Source: Isoptericola halotolerans
GTDB lineage: Bacteria > Actinomycetota > Actinomycetes > Actinomycetales > Cellulomonadaceae
Assembly: GCF_013149785.1 (NCBI RefSeq)
Contig: NZ_JABEZU010000003.1
Coordinates: forward strand, 248,001-312,000
Length of the DNA stretch: 64,000 bases
Reading direction: 5' to 3'
The notes under the pieces are model-generated. The model was not told the DNA's origin and made no database searches. It saw nothing but the letters and a program-made list of their open reading frames with translations. Each line of letters begins with the position of its first letter. The first letter of the stretch is position 1. Positions 44,872-53,751 of this stretch are shown in pieces. The position numbers and the translations under genes are program-made.

Positions 44872-44890
44872 CCTGGCGTCAGGCGCCAGG
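44872..44890. terminator. Hairpin at the PucR/CNNM convergent junction
   Basis: CCTGGCG (44872-44878) and CGCCAGG (44884-44890) form a 7-bp perfect stem with a 5-nt loop across the stop of the membrane-protein gene. It may end both transcripts. Confidence 0.4.
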
Positions 44891-45883
44891 GATCACCCGA
44901 CGCACCGTGTCACCGAGCGTGACCACACCGGTCAGCCTCCCGGCGTCCATCACGACCGCCAGCTGTTCGCTGGCGCGCCGCATCCCCGACAACGCCTCGT
45001 GCACGGCTTGCTCAGGACGCAGGACGAAGGCCGGCCGTGCCAGCTCGCGAGCCGGCCGCTCGGGCGGCTCGAGAAGCGTGTCGCGCACGTGCAGCACCCG
45101 CGGAGCACCCTCGTCGCTCTCGACGAGGATCCTCAGGTGCCCCGACCGCCGTGACGCCTCCTGGACGTCGGCGACGGTCGCCGTCGTCGGCACCGCCGTC
45201 GGGCGTGACCGGCCCGCCACGAGGGACGACACCTGCTGGGTCGTCAGGTCCAGCGCGCCGGACAACGGCGTCCTGATCGAGGCGTCGATCGCGCCCACCT
45301 CGGCAGAGTGCTCCACCAGGTGCCGGATCGTGGCGGCGTCCTGACCGCCGACGGCGGCGCGGTCCACCGGCTCGACGCCGGAGGCGGCGACGAGCCGGTT
45401 GGCCACCCCGTTGATCCACAGCAGCAGAGGGCGGAACACCCAGATGAAGGCGCGCGCCGGGGGCGAGACGAGGATCGCCGAACGTTCCGGGTGGGCGATC
45501 GCCCAGGACTTGGGTGCCATCTCCCCCACGACCAGGTGCAGGAAGGTGACCAGCAGCAACGACAGCCCGAACGACGCGACATCGGCCAGCCAGTACGGCA
45601 GGCCCCACGACTCCAGCACCGGTGTCAGCCAGTGGTCCACCGCGGGCTTGGTCACCGCCCCGAGCGCGAACGTGCAGGCCGTGATGCCGAGCTGTGCGCC
45701 CGCGAGCATCACGGTCAGCTCGTTGACACCCCGCAGCGCCGCCCGTGCCCCGCGGCTGGTCGTCGCACTCTCCTCGAGGCGATGACGACGCGCACCGAGC
45801 AGCGCGAACTCGATGACGACGAAGAACGCGCTCAGCGCGATCAGACCCGCGGTGACCGCGGTCACCACCCAGGGGTTGCTCAT
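44879..45883 (-). CDS. CNNM/HlyC-CorC family membrane protein (short form)
   Basis: 334 residues. DUF21 membrane domain with about four helices (NPWVVTAVTAGLIALSAFFVVIEFAL, VMLAGAQLGITACTFALG, LVVGEMAPKSWAIAHPE) followed by a CBS pair that is shortened. The C-terminal CorC_HlyC transporter-associated domain is missing, unlike its neighbour. The family transports or senses Mg2+ or other divalent ions. The start overlaps the upstream paralogue in ATGA, so the two probably form a heteromer. Confidence 0.88.
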   Translation of the reverse strand: MSNPWVVTAVTAGLIALSAFFVVIEFALLGARRHRLEESATTSRGARAALRGVNELTVMLAGAQLGITACTFALGAVTKPAVDHWLTPVLESWGLPYWLADVASFGLSLLLVTFLHLVVGEMAPKSWAIAHPERSAILVSPPARAFIWVFRPLLLWINGVANRLVAASGVEPVDRAAVGGQDAATIRHLVEHSAEVGAIDASIRTPLSGALDLTTQQVSSLVAGRSRPTAVPTTATVADVQEASRRSGHLRILVESDEGAPRVLHVRDTLLEPPERPARELARPAFVLRPEQAVHEALSGMRRASEQLAVVMDAGRLTGVVTLGDTVRRVIPGA

Positions 45884-47277
45884 CGCAGTCCTCCCTCGTC
45901 CTGGCCGGACCACGAGGTCGCGGCATCGCCGGCCGGCTCGTCGAGCGTCACCCGCACCGTGGCGGGGACCCGGCGTTCGACCTCGAGCACCTCGGCGTGC
46001 AGCATCCGCCGCACGGGTTCCTCCAGCGCGAGGTCCGCAGGGTCCACGGGCAGCTCGATGTCGACGCTCTCCCCGACCTCGGGCAGACCACCGCAGGTCG
46101 CGATGACCAGACCTGCCAGGGTCTCGTAGTCGCCGCGCGGCAGGTCGTGGCCGATGGCCCGCGCCACCTCGTCGAGGTGGACGTCGCCGTCCATGCGCCA
46201 GGCCCCCGGGCCCTCGGCCTCCACGACCTCGTCCTCGTCGAGGTCGTGCTCGTCGGACAGCTCGCCGACCACTTCCTCGGCGAGGTCCTCCAGGGTGAGG
46301 ATGCCGGCGAACCCGCCGTACTCGTCGATGACGCACGCCAGCTCGTCGTGGACGGCCGAGAGCTCCGCCAACGCGTCCGGCAGCATCATGAGCGTGGGCA
46401 CGACGGTGGCCGTCCGCATGATCTGCGACACGGGCCGGTCGTCGTCCGTGCTGGACAGGACGTCGGCCAGGTGCACCACCCCGACCGGCTGGTCCTCCTC
46501 GGAGGTCACCGGGTACCGCGTGTGGGCCGTGGCCATGCGTCCGCGGACCTCCCGGATCGAGTCGTCGACGTCCACGGTGTCGACGCGCGAGCGCGGCACC
46601 ATCGCGTGCTCGACGTCGCGCTGAGGGAAGTCGAGGATCCGGTCGAGCATCATCGACAGGTCTGCGGGCAGGTCGCCGCTCTCGCGCGAGTCGGCCACGA
46701 TGTGCCCGAGGTCTGCGGCGGTCGCGCTGGAGTCGACGTCGTGCACCGGCTCGATGCGCACCAGCCGTAGCAGCGCGTTGGCCGCGTGGTCGAAGACGGT
46801 GATCAACCAGCCGAACGCGGCGAGATAGATCTGCGTCGACCGGGCGAGCCGTCGAGCCAACGGCTCCGGATCGGCGATGGCGAGGTTCTTCGGGTACAGC
46901 TCACCGAAGATCATCTGCAGCACGGTCGAGGCGGCGAGGGCCAGGACGGTGCCGACGGCGACGCTCACGCCGACCGGGACGCCCACGACCCCGAGGATCT
47001 CCCCGAGGCTCACCCCCACGAGGGGTTCGGCGACGTAGCCGACGAGCAGGCCGGTCACCGTGATCCCGAGCTGTGCCCCGGAGAGCATGAACGAAGTGCG
47101 CCGGGTGACCGCGAGCGCCCGCCCCGCGGTGACGTCGCCGGCCTTGGCGGCGGCTCCCAGCCGGGAGCGGTCCACCGACATGTAGGCGAACTCCTGGGCC
47201 ACGAAGTAACCGTTGGCCGCGATGACGATGGCGATGACGACGAACCCCAGCAACAGGGTTCCCACGGTGATCAGCAA
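45880..47277 (-). CDS. CNNM/HlyC-CorC family membrane protein (full form)
   Basis: 465 residues. DUF21 membrane domain (AANGYFVAQEFAYMSVDRSRL, FMLSGAQLGITVTGLLVGYVAEPLVG, MIFGELYPKNLAIADPE), two CBS domains (MVPRSRVDTVDVDD, CVIDEYGGFAGILTLEDLAEEVVGEL) and the C-terminal CorC_HlyC domain (GDVHLDEVARAIGHDLP). Probable divalent cation transporter or regulator. The start codon TTG at 47277 is weak; GTG at 47265 is an alternative. A 9-bp inverted repeat lies immediately upstream. Confidence 0.88.
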   Translation of the reverse strand: MLITVGTLLLGFVVIAIVIAANGYFVAQEFAYMSVDRSRLGAAAKAGDVTAGRALAVTRRTSFMLSGAQLGITVTGLLVGYVAEPLVGVSLGEILGVVGVPVGVSVAVGTVLALAASTVLQMIFGELYPKNLAIADPEPLARRLARSTQIYLAAFGWLITVFDHAANALLRLVRIEPVHDVDSSATAADLGHIVADSRESGDLPADLSMMLDRILDFPQRDVEHAMVPRSRVDTVDVDDSIREVRGRMATAHTRYPVTSEEDQPVGVVHLADVLSSTDDDRPVSQIMRTATVVPTLMMLPDALAELSAVHDELACVIDEYGGFAGILTLEDLAEEVVGELSDEHDLDEDEVVEAEGPGAWRMDGDVHLDEVARAIGHDLPRGDYETLAGLVIATCGGLPEVGESVDIELPVDPADLALEEPVRRMLHAEVLEVERRVPATVRVTLDEPAGDAATSWSGQDEGGLR

Positions 47278-47314
47278 CGGGTACCGCCGTTCACCACGGG
47301 GCCGACGGTACCCG
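47278..47314. promoter_or_regulatory. Inverted repeat directly upstream of the CNNM pair
   Basis: CGGGTACCG (47278-47286) and CGGTACCCG (47306-47314) are exact complements 19 nt apart. In the leader of the CNNM transcript this could be an operator or a hairpin occluding the start. Confidence 0.4.
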
Positions 47315-47410
47315 GCCTATCATCACTGTCTGCGGATGCCGCAGTTGTGCTCACGAGTTGTTCCACGCCTCCCAGCGAGTTGGTCTGGGCAGGATGATAT
47401 CCGACGCCGG

Positions 47411-49837
47411 TCAGGCGGGCCGCGGGTTCGACAGCACGAGCCGCAGCACGTTGCGGGCGGTGCGCTGCAGCTCGCCCAGCGTGATGCCGTCCGGGCGGGC
47501 GAACGACTCCAGCAGGGACCCGTCACCGCTCTGGACGTCACGGTCCCAGGCTCCGGGCATGTTGACGTCGACCTGGGCACGCACGCGGTAGGCGTCGTTG
47601 CGCAGGGCAGGGAAGTCGGGGTCGGTGGCCTCGCGCAGCCACCAGTCGGTCATCACCGCTCCGGTGAACCCCCACTCGCCGCGCAGCACCGTCGTCACCA
47701 GGTCGTGGTGGTAGTGGCCCCAGGTGCCGTTGATCTTGTTGTACGAGGTCATGATCGTCCGAGGAGCGGCCTCGGTGACGCAGATCTCGAAACCGCGCAG
47801 GTAGATCTCTCGCAGGGCACGCTCGGAGACGCGCGAGTCGTGGTGCTCGCGGTTGGTCTCCTGGTTGTTGGCCGCGAAGTGCTTGGGGCACGCCGCGAGA
47901 CCGGCGTGCTGGATGCCGCGCACGGTGGCCGCACCCATCCGGCCGGTGAGCAGCGGGTCCTCGGAGAAGTACTCGAAGTTGCGACCGCACAGGGGGTCGC
48001 GCTGGATGTTCATCCCGGGCGCGAGCAGGACGTCCGAGCCCTTGGCCTCCATCTCCTGGGCGAGCAGCGTGTTCAGCCGTTCGACCAGGTCCGGGTTCCA
48101 GGTGGAGGCGAGCGCGGTCCCGCAGGGCAGGAGCGAGGTGTGGGTCGCCAGCCGGATGCCGGCCGGGCCGTCGGTGGTGGTCAGCGCGCGCACGCCCTTG
48201 GCGCGCAGCGAGGCCACGGTGCCACCCAGAGCGCCGGCGTTGCCCGGCGCGCCCAGGGCGGAGTCCATGACGTAGTCGCCTCGGCTGAGGGCCTCGAGCT
48301 CGTCGTCGTCGAGCTGGGCGAGGAAGGTGTCCAGGTTCGCGTGACCGCCGGCGACGTCGTCGAGCGTGATGCCGAGGTCGCCGGTGCGGTCCAGAGGCTT
48401 CGGCAGGTTCGCCGTCACACGGTCGCGCCGGGAGACCGTGGCGACCGGCACGGGGCGGTGCTCGGCGAGGGTGCCGTCGTCGCCGGCCCGGGCCACGAGA
48501 CGGTCGAAGACGTGCTCGGGACGCACGGCCGCGACCTCGCTGAGGCGGCGCACGACCCGCAGCTCTGGCACCTCGACCGTGCCGCAGGCACGTGCCGAGC
48601 GCACGTCCGTGCCCACGAGCACCTCGTAGCCTCCGGCCTCGAGGACGAAGGCGGACCGGTGCCCGGTGACCCCGGCGTCGTCGTAAGCGGCGACGTCGTC
48701 CAGGTCGAAGGCGAGCTCGAGCGTCTGGGACTCCCCCGGCGCGAGCGACCGCGTCTTGGCGAACGCGGCGAGGTGCCGGGCCGGTCGGCCGAGCAGGCCG
48801 TGCGGTGCGCGCACGTACACCTGGACGACCTCGGTGCCGGACCGCGCCCCGGTGTTGGTGACCTCGACCGGCACGACCACGCGGCCGGCGTCGTGCGTGG
48901 CGCCCGGCGCACGCAGGTCGAAGCTCGTGTAGCTCAGGCCGAAGCCGAACGGGTAGAGCACCCGCTCGGGGGCGAACGTCTCGAAGTAGCGGTATCCGAC
49001 GTAGACGTCCTCGACGTACTCGTTGTGCTCGTGCCCGCCGAAGTGCCCGGCGGTCGGGTAGTGCTCGTAGCGCTCGGCGATGGTCGCGGTGAGCTTGCCG
49101 CCGGCGGGCACGGCGCCGGTGAGCACGTCGACGACGGCGCGCCCGGACTCCATGCCGCCCTGCCAGGCGAGCAGCACGGCGTCGAGGTCGTACTCCTGGG
49201 TCCAGGCGAGGTCGATGACGTTGCCGGTGTCGACCACGGCGATCGTGTGCTCGAACGCGGCGGTCACGCGCTCCAGGAGGGTGCGCTCGTCGTCGGTGAG
49301 GTGGAAGCTGCCCGGCTCGAGGGCCTGCTCGCGTGCCTCGCCGGCGGAGCGGCCGATGACGACCAGGGCGAGGGGCGTGCGGGCGGCGACCGCGGTGACC
49401 TCGTCGGCCGACAGCGGCATCTCGGGGTGCGAGCGCGGCCAGGTGCCCCACTCCGGCTCGGCCTCCACGGGGTTCTCCGCGCACCAGGCGGTGTAGCGCT
49501 CGGCGAGCGGGGCGTCGACCTCGACGACGTCGCTGACGCGCAGCGCGTCCAGGAGGTTCCACCGGTAGGGCGGGCGCACGTCCCCGCCGGAGCCGTAGCC
49601 GACGGTGAAGTAGTCCTGCTGGACGCGGCCGAAGACGGCGATGGTAGCGCTCCCAGCGACAGGCAGCAGACCGCCGTCGTTCTTCAGCAGCACGATGCCC
49701 TCGGCGGCGGCCCGGCGGCAGGTCTCACCCATCCCGTCCGGGATCCACCGGTCGTCGGACCGGAGCTGCACGCGCCCCTGGGCGAGCTGGTCGGTGCTGT
49801 GCGCGGCCACGCCGATGCCTGCTTCTCGTTCGATCAC
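47411..49837 (-). CDS. GH3 family beta-glycosidase, circularly permuted
   Basis: 808 residues. Domain order is reversed relative to standard GH3. The alpha/beta sandwich (GH3_C) comes first (about 45-270, GIVLLKNDGGLLP, VIGRSAGE). A fibronectin-III-like domain follows (about 325-420, FGFGLSYTSFDL, GTEVVQVYV). The TIM barrel comes last (about 440-808), with TTTDGPAGIR, LLAPGMNIQRDPLCGRNFEYFSEDP, CPKHFAANNQE and the nucleophile Asp731 in VMTDWWL. There is no signal peptide, so it acts inside the cell, probably on imported beta-glucosides. A leaderless start (TAGAGT, 7 nt) supports GTG 49837. Confidence 0.93.
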   Translation of the reverse strand: MIEREAGIGVAAHSTDQLAQGRVQLRSDDRWIPDGMGETCRRAAAEGIVLLKNDGGLLPVAGSATIAVFGRVQQDYFTVGYGSGGDVRPPYRWNLLDALRVSDVVEVDAPLAERYTAWCAENPVEAEPEWGTWPRSHPEMPLSADEVTAVAARTPLALVVIGRSAGEAREQALEPGSFHLTDDERTLLERVTAAFEHTIAVVDTGNVIDLAWTQEYDLDAVLLAWQGGMESGRAVVDVLTGAVPAGGKLTATIAERYEHYPTAGHFGGHEHNEYVEDVYVGYRYFETFAPERVLYPFGFGLSYTSFDLRAPGATHDAGRVVVPVEVTNTGARSGTEVVQVYVRAPHGLLGRPARHLAAFAKTRSLAPGESQTLELAFDLDDVAAYDDAGVTGHRSAFVLEAGGYEVLVGTDVRSARACGTVEVPELRVVRRLSEVAAVRPEHVFDRLVARAGDDGTLAEHRPVPVATVSRRDRVTANLPKPLDRTGDLGITLDDVAGGHANLDTFLAQLDDDELEALSRGDYVMDSALGAPGNAGALGGTVASLRAKGVRALTTTDGPAGIRLATHTSLLPCGTALASTWNPDLVERLNTLLAQEMEAKGSDVLLAPGMNIQRDPLCGRNFEYFSEDPLLTGRMGAATVRGIQHAGLAACPKHFAANNQETNREHHDSRVSERALREIYLRGFEICVTEAAPRTIMTSYNKINGTWGHYHHDLVTTVLRGEWGFTGAVMTDWWLREATDPDFPALRNDAYRVRAQVDVNMPGAWDRDVQSGDGSLLESFARPDGITLGELQRTARNVLRLVLSNPRPA

Positions 49838-49844
49838 GCCCAGT

Positions 49845-49850
49845 ACTCTA
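49845..49850 (-). promoter_or_regulatory. Leaderless promoter -10 box of the GH3 gene
   Basis: TAGAGT on the minus strand ends 7 nt before the GTG at 49837. Confidence 0.5.
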
Positions 49851-49870
49851 CGCGGCCGCGCACCAGGGGT

Positions 49871-50299
49871 TCAGCCGTCGACGACGGAGACGCGCACGTC
49901 GATGTTCCCGCGCGTGGCGTTCGAGTACGGGCAGACCCGCTCGGCGGCGTCCGCGAGCGCCTGCGCCTGGTCGGCCGGCAGCCCGGGGACGACGACCTCC
50001 AGCTCGACGGCCAGCCCGAAGCCACCCCGGCCGTCCGGTCCGACATGGACACGTGCCCCCACGGAGGTGTCGTGCAGGCGGACCTTCTGGGCCCGCGCCA
50101 CGGCCTGGAGCGCGGAGTGGAAGCACGCCGCGTAGCCGGCGGCGAAGAGCTGCTCGGGGTTGGCACCGTCGCCCGAGCCGCCCATCGGCTTCGGGACGGC
50201 CATCTCGAGGTCGACGCGGCCGTCGTCCGAACGGACGTGGCCGTCGCGGCCCGCTCCGGTGGACAGGGCCTCGGCGGTGTAGGTGATGGAGGTGGGCAT
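49871..50299 (-). CDS. ohr: Organic hydroperoxide resistance protein
   Basis: 142 residues. A thiol peroxidase that reduces organic hydroperoxides. The two redox cysteines are Cys59 (GYAACFHSAL) and Cys123 (RVCPYSNATRGN). The second motif separates Ohr from OsmC. It follows ohrR on the same strand after 32 nt, so both are probably made from one peroxide-inducible transcript. Confidence 0.94.
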   Translation of the reverse strand: MPTSITYTAEALSTGAGRDGHVRSDDGRVDLEMAVPKPMGGSGDGANPEQLFAAGYAACFHSALQAVARAQKVRLHDTSVGARVHVGPDGRGGFGLAVELEVVVPGLPADQAQALADAAERVCPYSNATRGNIDVRVSVVDG

Positions 50300-50331
50300 G
50301 GTGGAGTTCCTCTCGACGTCGGTGGTGCGGC

Positions 50332-50787
50332 TCAGGAGCCGGCGAGGCGGGGCAGCCGGGCGGTCGCGGCGTGCAGACGCCTCAGGAGGTCCTGGGCCTC
50401 GTCCGGGTCGCCGGGCATCCGTTCGGCGAGGCACCGCTGCAGGTCGGCCAGCTCGGTGCGCAGGCCGTGGCCGTCGTCGGTGAGCGAGACCATGACGACC
50501 CGCTCGTCGTCCGTGGCGCGGTGCCGCGCGACCAGGCCGCGCGCCTCCAGCCGTTTGACCAGCGGTGACAGCGTTCCCGAATCGAGGTCCAGCAGCCGCC
50601 CGAGCTCACCGATGGTGAGCGGCACGTCCTGGTTGGCCCCGAGCACGGTCAGCACCAGGTACTGGGTGTAGGTCAGGCCCCACGGTGCGAGCAGCTCGGC
50701 GTAGACGCGCCCGATCCGACGCTCCAGGGAGTACACGGCGAAGCAGAGCATCGGGTCGAGGGCGGAGGATCCTCCGGCGTCCGGCAT
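50332..50787 (-). CDS. ohrR: MarR family peroxide sensor OhrR
   Basis: 151 residues. The sensing Cys15 (MLCFAVYS) and the hydrogen-bonding Tyr29 (RVYAELL) and Tyr40 (GLTYTQY) lie at exactly the positions described for Bacillus subtilis OhrR. Then follows the winged helix (TIGELGRLLDLDSGTLSPLVKRLEARGLV). Only one conserved Cys is present near the N-terminus, so it is of the one-Cys type unless another thiol helps. It represses itself and ohr, via the palindrome at 50813-50824. Confidence 0.93.
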   Translation of the reverse strand: MPDAGGSSALDPMLCFAVYSLERRIGRVYAELLAPWGLTYTQYLVLTVLGANQDVPLTIGELGRLLDLDSGTLSPLVKRLEARGLVARHRATDDERVVMVSLTDDGHGLRTELADLQRCLAERMPGDPDEAQDLLRRLHAATARLPRLAGS

Positions 50788-50797
50788 GCCAGCGATG

Positions 50798-50824
50798 ATT
50801 GCACACCATGAGATTGTGCACAAT
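50798..50824. promoter_or_regulatory. OhrR operator upstream of ohrR
   Basis: ATTGTGCACAAT (50813-50824) is a perfect 12-bp palindrome. A second half-site, ATTGCACA, lies at 50798-50805. This AT-rich inverted repeat, 26 nt upstream of the ohrR start, is where MarR-type OhrR proteins bind. Confidence 0.65.
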
Positions 50825-50880
50825 ATGAAACCGGATGCAGCGGTCCGTGCCACCGGCACGGCGGGGCGAGAGCGCTGCAC

Positions 50881-52668
50881 CTAGGGGTTCAGGTCACCCT
50901 CCTGGGCCGCGTGCAGCGTCGCGTACCGGCCGTCGCGGGCAAGCAGCTCGACGTGGCTCCCGACCTCGACGACGCGGCCGTGATCGAGCACCACGATGCG
51001 GTCGGCCTGCCGGATCGTGGACAGCCGGTGCGCGACCACCAGCGTGGTGCGCCCCTGCATCAGTCGGTTCAGCGCGTCGCGCACGGTCGCCTCCGCCTCG
51101 GGATCCAGTGCGCTCGTGGCCTCGTCCAGGAAGAGCATCCGCGGGTCGCGCACCAGCGCCCTCGCGATCGCGAGGCGCTGACGCTGGCCGCCCGAGAGCC
51201 GGGCGCCGCGCTGACCGACCACCGTGTGCCAGCCGTCGGGCAGCGCGTCGACGAAGTCGGAGGCGTTGGCGTCGCGCAGCGCGGCCGCGACCCGCTCGTC
51301 GGACAGGTCCTCCAGGCCGTACGCGACGTTGTCCCGGATGGTGCCCTCGAACAGCACCGACTCCTGCGGCACCACGGACACCGCCTGGCGCACGGTGCGC
51401 AGGTCGAGCTCGGCCATGTCCTGACCGTCGAGCAGGATCCGGCCCGCGGTCGGCCGGACGAACCCCAGCACGAGGTTCAGCAGCGTGGACTTGCCCGAGC
51501 CGGAGGACCCGACGAAGGCGACCGTCTCCCCCGGCCGCACCTCCAGGTCGACCTCGTGCAGGGCGTCGGACTCCGCGTCGGGGTAGCGGTGCGAGACACG
51601 CTCGAGGCGCAGGCGGCCCTCGACCGTGTCGGCCGGGCGCTTGCCGGCGTTGTCCTCGAGGTCGGGCTCGGCCAGCACCTCGGCGATCGAGCGCATCGAC
51701 TCCACACCTCGGGCAGTGACCGGCACGAGGTTGAGCACGCTCGTCAGGCCCTGGGTCAGCAGCCCGAAGTAGGTCGAGAGCAGCACCACCTCGCCGGGGG
51801 TGATCGCCACCAGCCCCGTGAGCGAGACGACGGCGGCCAGCACCAGGCAGCACACGCCCAGGAACTGCATCGCCACCCACGAGACCGACGCCACCCGCCC
51901 GTTGAGCATGTCGAGCGAGAACGCGGCCCGGCGCACGTCGTCGGCGCCGGAAGCCACCCGGGTGGTCGCGGTGCGCTCCAGGCCGTGCGCCCGGGTCACC
52001 GGGATGAGCGAGGCCATCTCCCCCACCTGCGTGGCGAAGCTCTCCATCTCCCGGCGGAAGAGCTCGTTGCGGGTCCGCGAGCGCCGGGCCATCGCGCGGC
52101 GGATCAGCAGCGCCGTCGGGATGGCCAGCGCGTACACGGGCAGGAACTCCGGCACCTTGATCGCCGTCATCGTCACCGCGCCGACCAGCACCATCAGCGC
52201 GGACAGCAGCGGATGGGTCACCTGCTGGAGCATCATCTCGACGTTCTCCACGTCGCGGACGACCTTGGACTGCACCAGGGCTGCGCTCGAGCGGGCGTAG
52301 TAGCCGATCGAGAGCCCTTGGAGATGCTCGACGAGCGCGTTGCGCAGCCGGGCACCCGTGCCACGCACGACGGTCATGAAGTTCCGCGTGTAGACGATGT
52401 GGTGCGGGTAGTTCTGGGCGAGGAGCACCGCCGCGAGGGCGAACCACAGCAGCACCGAGGTGACGCTGCCGCCCTCGGCCACGATGTCGATCACGGCGCC
52501 GGTGATGACCGGCAGGAACCACAGCGGGACCTCCTTGACGGTGAAGGCGTACAGCGCCACGGCCAGGCGGCGGGGCCGGGTACGAAGCAGCCGCAGGATG
52601 GAGCGGACCGGATGGGCGCCGTCGACCCGGTCCAGGTCCGACGGGTGGGTAAGGGCTTTCCTGCGCAT
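50881..52668 (-). CDS. ABC exporter (single-gene, half-transporter)
   Basis: 595 residues from ATG 52668. Six-helix membrane domain (about 35-330) and a fully canonical ATPase domain: [56 protein letters not shown]. It probably works as a homodimer. The N-terminal sequence before residue 40 in longer frames is Arg-rich and non-coding. A TACGAT box 7 nt before this ATG supports the start. Substrate unknown. Confidence 0.92.
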   Translation of the reverse strand: MRRKALTHPSDLDRVDGAHPVRSILRLLRTRPRRLAVALYAFTVKEVPLWFLPVITGAVIDIVAEGGSVTSVLLWFALAAVLLAQNYPHHIVYTRNFMTVVRGTGARLRNALVEHLQGLSIGYYARSSAALVQSKVVRDVENVEMMLQQVTHPLLSALMVLVGAVTMTAIKVPEFLPVYALAIPTALLIRRAMARRSRTRNELFRREMESFATQVGEMASLIPVTRAHGLERTATTRVASGADDVRRAAFSLDMLNGRVASVSWVAMQFLGVCCLVLAAVVSLTGLVAITPGEVVLLSTYFGLLTQGLTSVLNLVPVTARGVESMRSIAEVLAEPDLEDNAGKRPADTVEGRLRLERVSHRYPDAESDALHEVDLEVRPGETVAFVGSSGSGKSTLLNLVLGFVRPTAGRILLDGQDMAELDLRTVRQAVSVVPQESVLFEGTIRDNVAYGLEDLSDERVAAALRDANASDFVDALPDGWHTVVGQRGARLSGGQRQRLAIARALVRDPRMLFLDEATSALDPEAEATVRDALNRLMQGRTTLVVAHRLSTIRQADRIVVLDHGRVVEVGSHVELLARDGRYATLHAAQEGDLNP

Positions 52669-52675
52669 GCCGACG

Positions 52676-52681
52676 ATCGTA
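52676..52681 (-). promoter_or_regulatory. Leaderless promoter -10 box of the ABC exporter gene
   Basis: TACGAT on the minus strand ends 7 nt before the ATG at 52668. Confidence 0.45.
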
Positions 52682-52783
52682 TCGATTCGTGGCGGCCGGC
52701 GTCGCCCTCCCGCTCGCCCGGTTCGACCCAGGACGGCGGAGCGTCGTGGTGGGACTCGGCAGCAGCGACGCCGGTTCGCCGAC

Positions 52784-52904
52784 ATGCGCACGCTCATGAT
52801 CGCCCAGCCCGAGTCGCTGCACGACGACGAGCTCGCTGGTGGGGTGACGGTCGAGCAGACATGGCCGACGCTACGACACGCTGCACGAGGCGCAGCGCGG
52901 CTGA
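52784..52904 (+). pseudogene. Remnant of an ABC transporter ATPase C-terminus
   Basis: Frame 52784 reads ...ESLHDDELAGG, resembling the GTHDELLAAGG of ABC exporters. A frame change near 52860 brings RYDTLHEAQRG and a stop (TGA 52902-52904). That is like the RYATLHAAQEG ending of the neighbouring exporter at 50.9 kb, but on the opposite strand. The rest of the gene is absent. The evidence is short, so the call is tentative. The remainder of the 52669-53025 gap shows no other coding signal. Confidence 0.35.
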
Positions 52905-53025
52905 CCCGGAGGGCCCGGCCCCGGCGACGACGAGGTCGAACGTGCGTTTCTGACCCGCAGTCTGTACTTTCTTCCCTGGTGAGTCAGGAAGCGGCTCCTT
53001 GGTGAGACGCAGACTGGAGCACGTC

Positions 53026-53724
53026 GTGTCTTTCGACGACCCTGCCGCCCGTGGCCTACGACCGACCGGGCAGTACCGGCTCGACCTCTCGACCCACGAG
53101 TGGTGGTGGTCCGACGGCATCTACGCCCTGCACGGGTTCGCCCCGGGCGAGGTGGTGCCGACGACGGATCTCGTCCTAGCGCACCATCACCCCCAGGACC
53201 GCGACCGGCTCGCCGACTTCCTGGCCACGGCCCGCCCTGCGCAGGAGCCCTTCGGCGCCCTGCACCGGGTCGTCGACGCCGGTGGCCACGAGAGGTCGGT
53301 CGTGGTCGTCGGGCGCGTCGACCTGGTCGGCTCCGACCCTCAGGACGGAGCGACCCTGCACGGCTACGCCACCGACGTGAGCGACCCGGTCCGACGCCGG
53401 GCGAGCAGCGTCGCGACCCGCCAGATCGAGGCGTCCTCGCGCACCCGTGGCACCATCGAACGGGCCAAGGGCGCTCTCGCTGCGGTCTACCGGATCGCTC
53501 CCGAGGCGGCGTTCGACCTGATGCGCACCAGCTCGAACCGCCGCAACACCCCGCTCCGCGAGATCGCAGCGACCGTCGTCGATCTCACGGCGGAGCAGCA
53601 CGCCGAGCGGCGGGCACGCCTCGACGCCCTGCTCGAGCACCGACCGGCGAGCACGGACGGTCGACCCGCCGGTGGGAGGAGTGCTCGAGAACCGCGGCAG
53701 GAACCGCGCCCTGCGGCGAGGTGA
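53026..53724 (+). CDS. PAS-ANTAR domain regulator, paralogue 1
   Basis: 232 residues. A PAS domain (about 10-120) has the motif YRLDLSTHEWWWSDGIYALHGF. The ANTAR domain follows (about 140-190: TIERAKGALAAVYRIAPEAAFDLM). ANTAR proteins bind paired hairpins in nascent RNA and prevent termination. PAS-ANTAR forms in actinobacteria probably sense a small ligand or redox state. The GTG at 53026 is chosen because GGAG lies 7 nt upstream. A low-complexity tail ends the protein. It is one of three paralogues within 2.4 kb. Confidence 0.88.
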   Translation: MSFDDPAARGLRPTGQYRLDLSTHEWWWSDGIYALHGFAPGEVVPTTDLVLAHHHPQDRDRLADFLATARPAQEPFGALHRVVDAGGHERSVVVVGRVDLVGSDPQDGATLHGYATDVSDPVRRRASSVATRQIEASSRTRGTIERAKGALAAVYRIAPEAAFDLMRTSSNRRNTPLREIAATVVDLTAEQHAERRARLDALLEHRPASTDGRPAGGRSAREPRQEPRPAAR

Positions 53725-53751
53725 GCCCCGACGGCCCGAGACCGCCGTGCG

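Noticed and set aside
47213-50671. A 1152-codon + strand frame opposite the GH3 and ohr genes
   Set aside because: No motif or signal; the opposite strand encodes complete, recognisable proteins.
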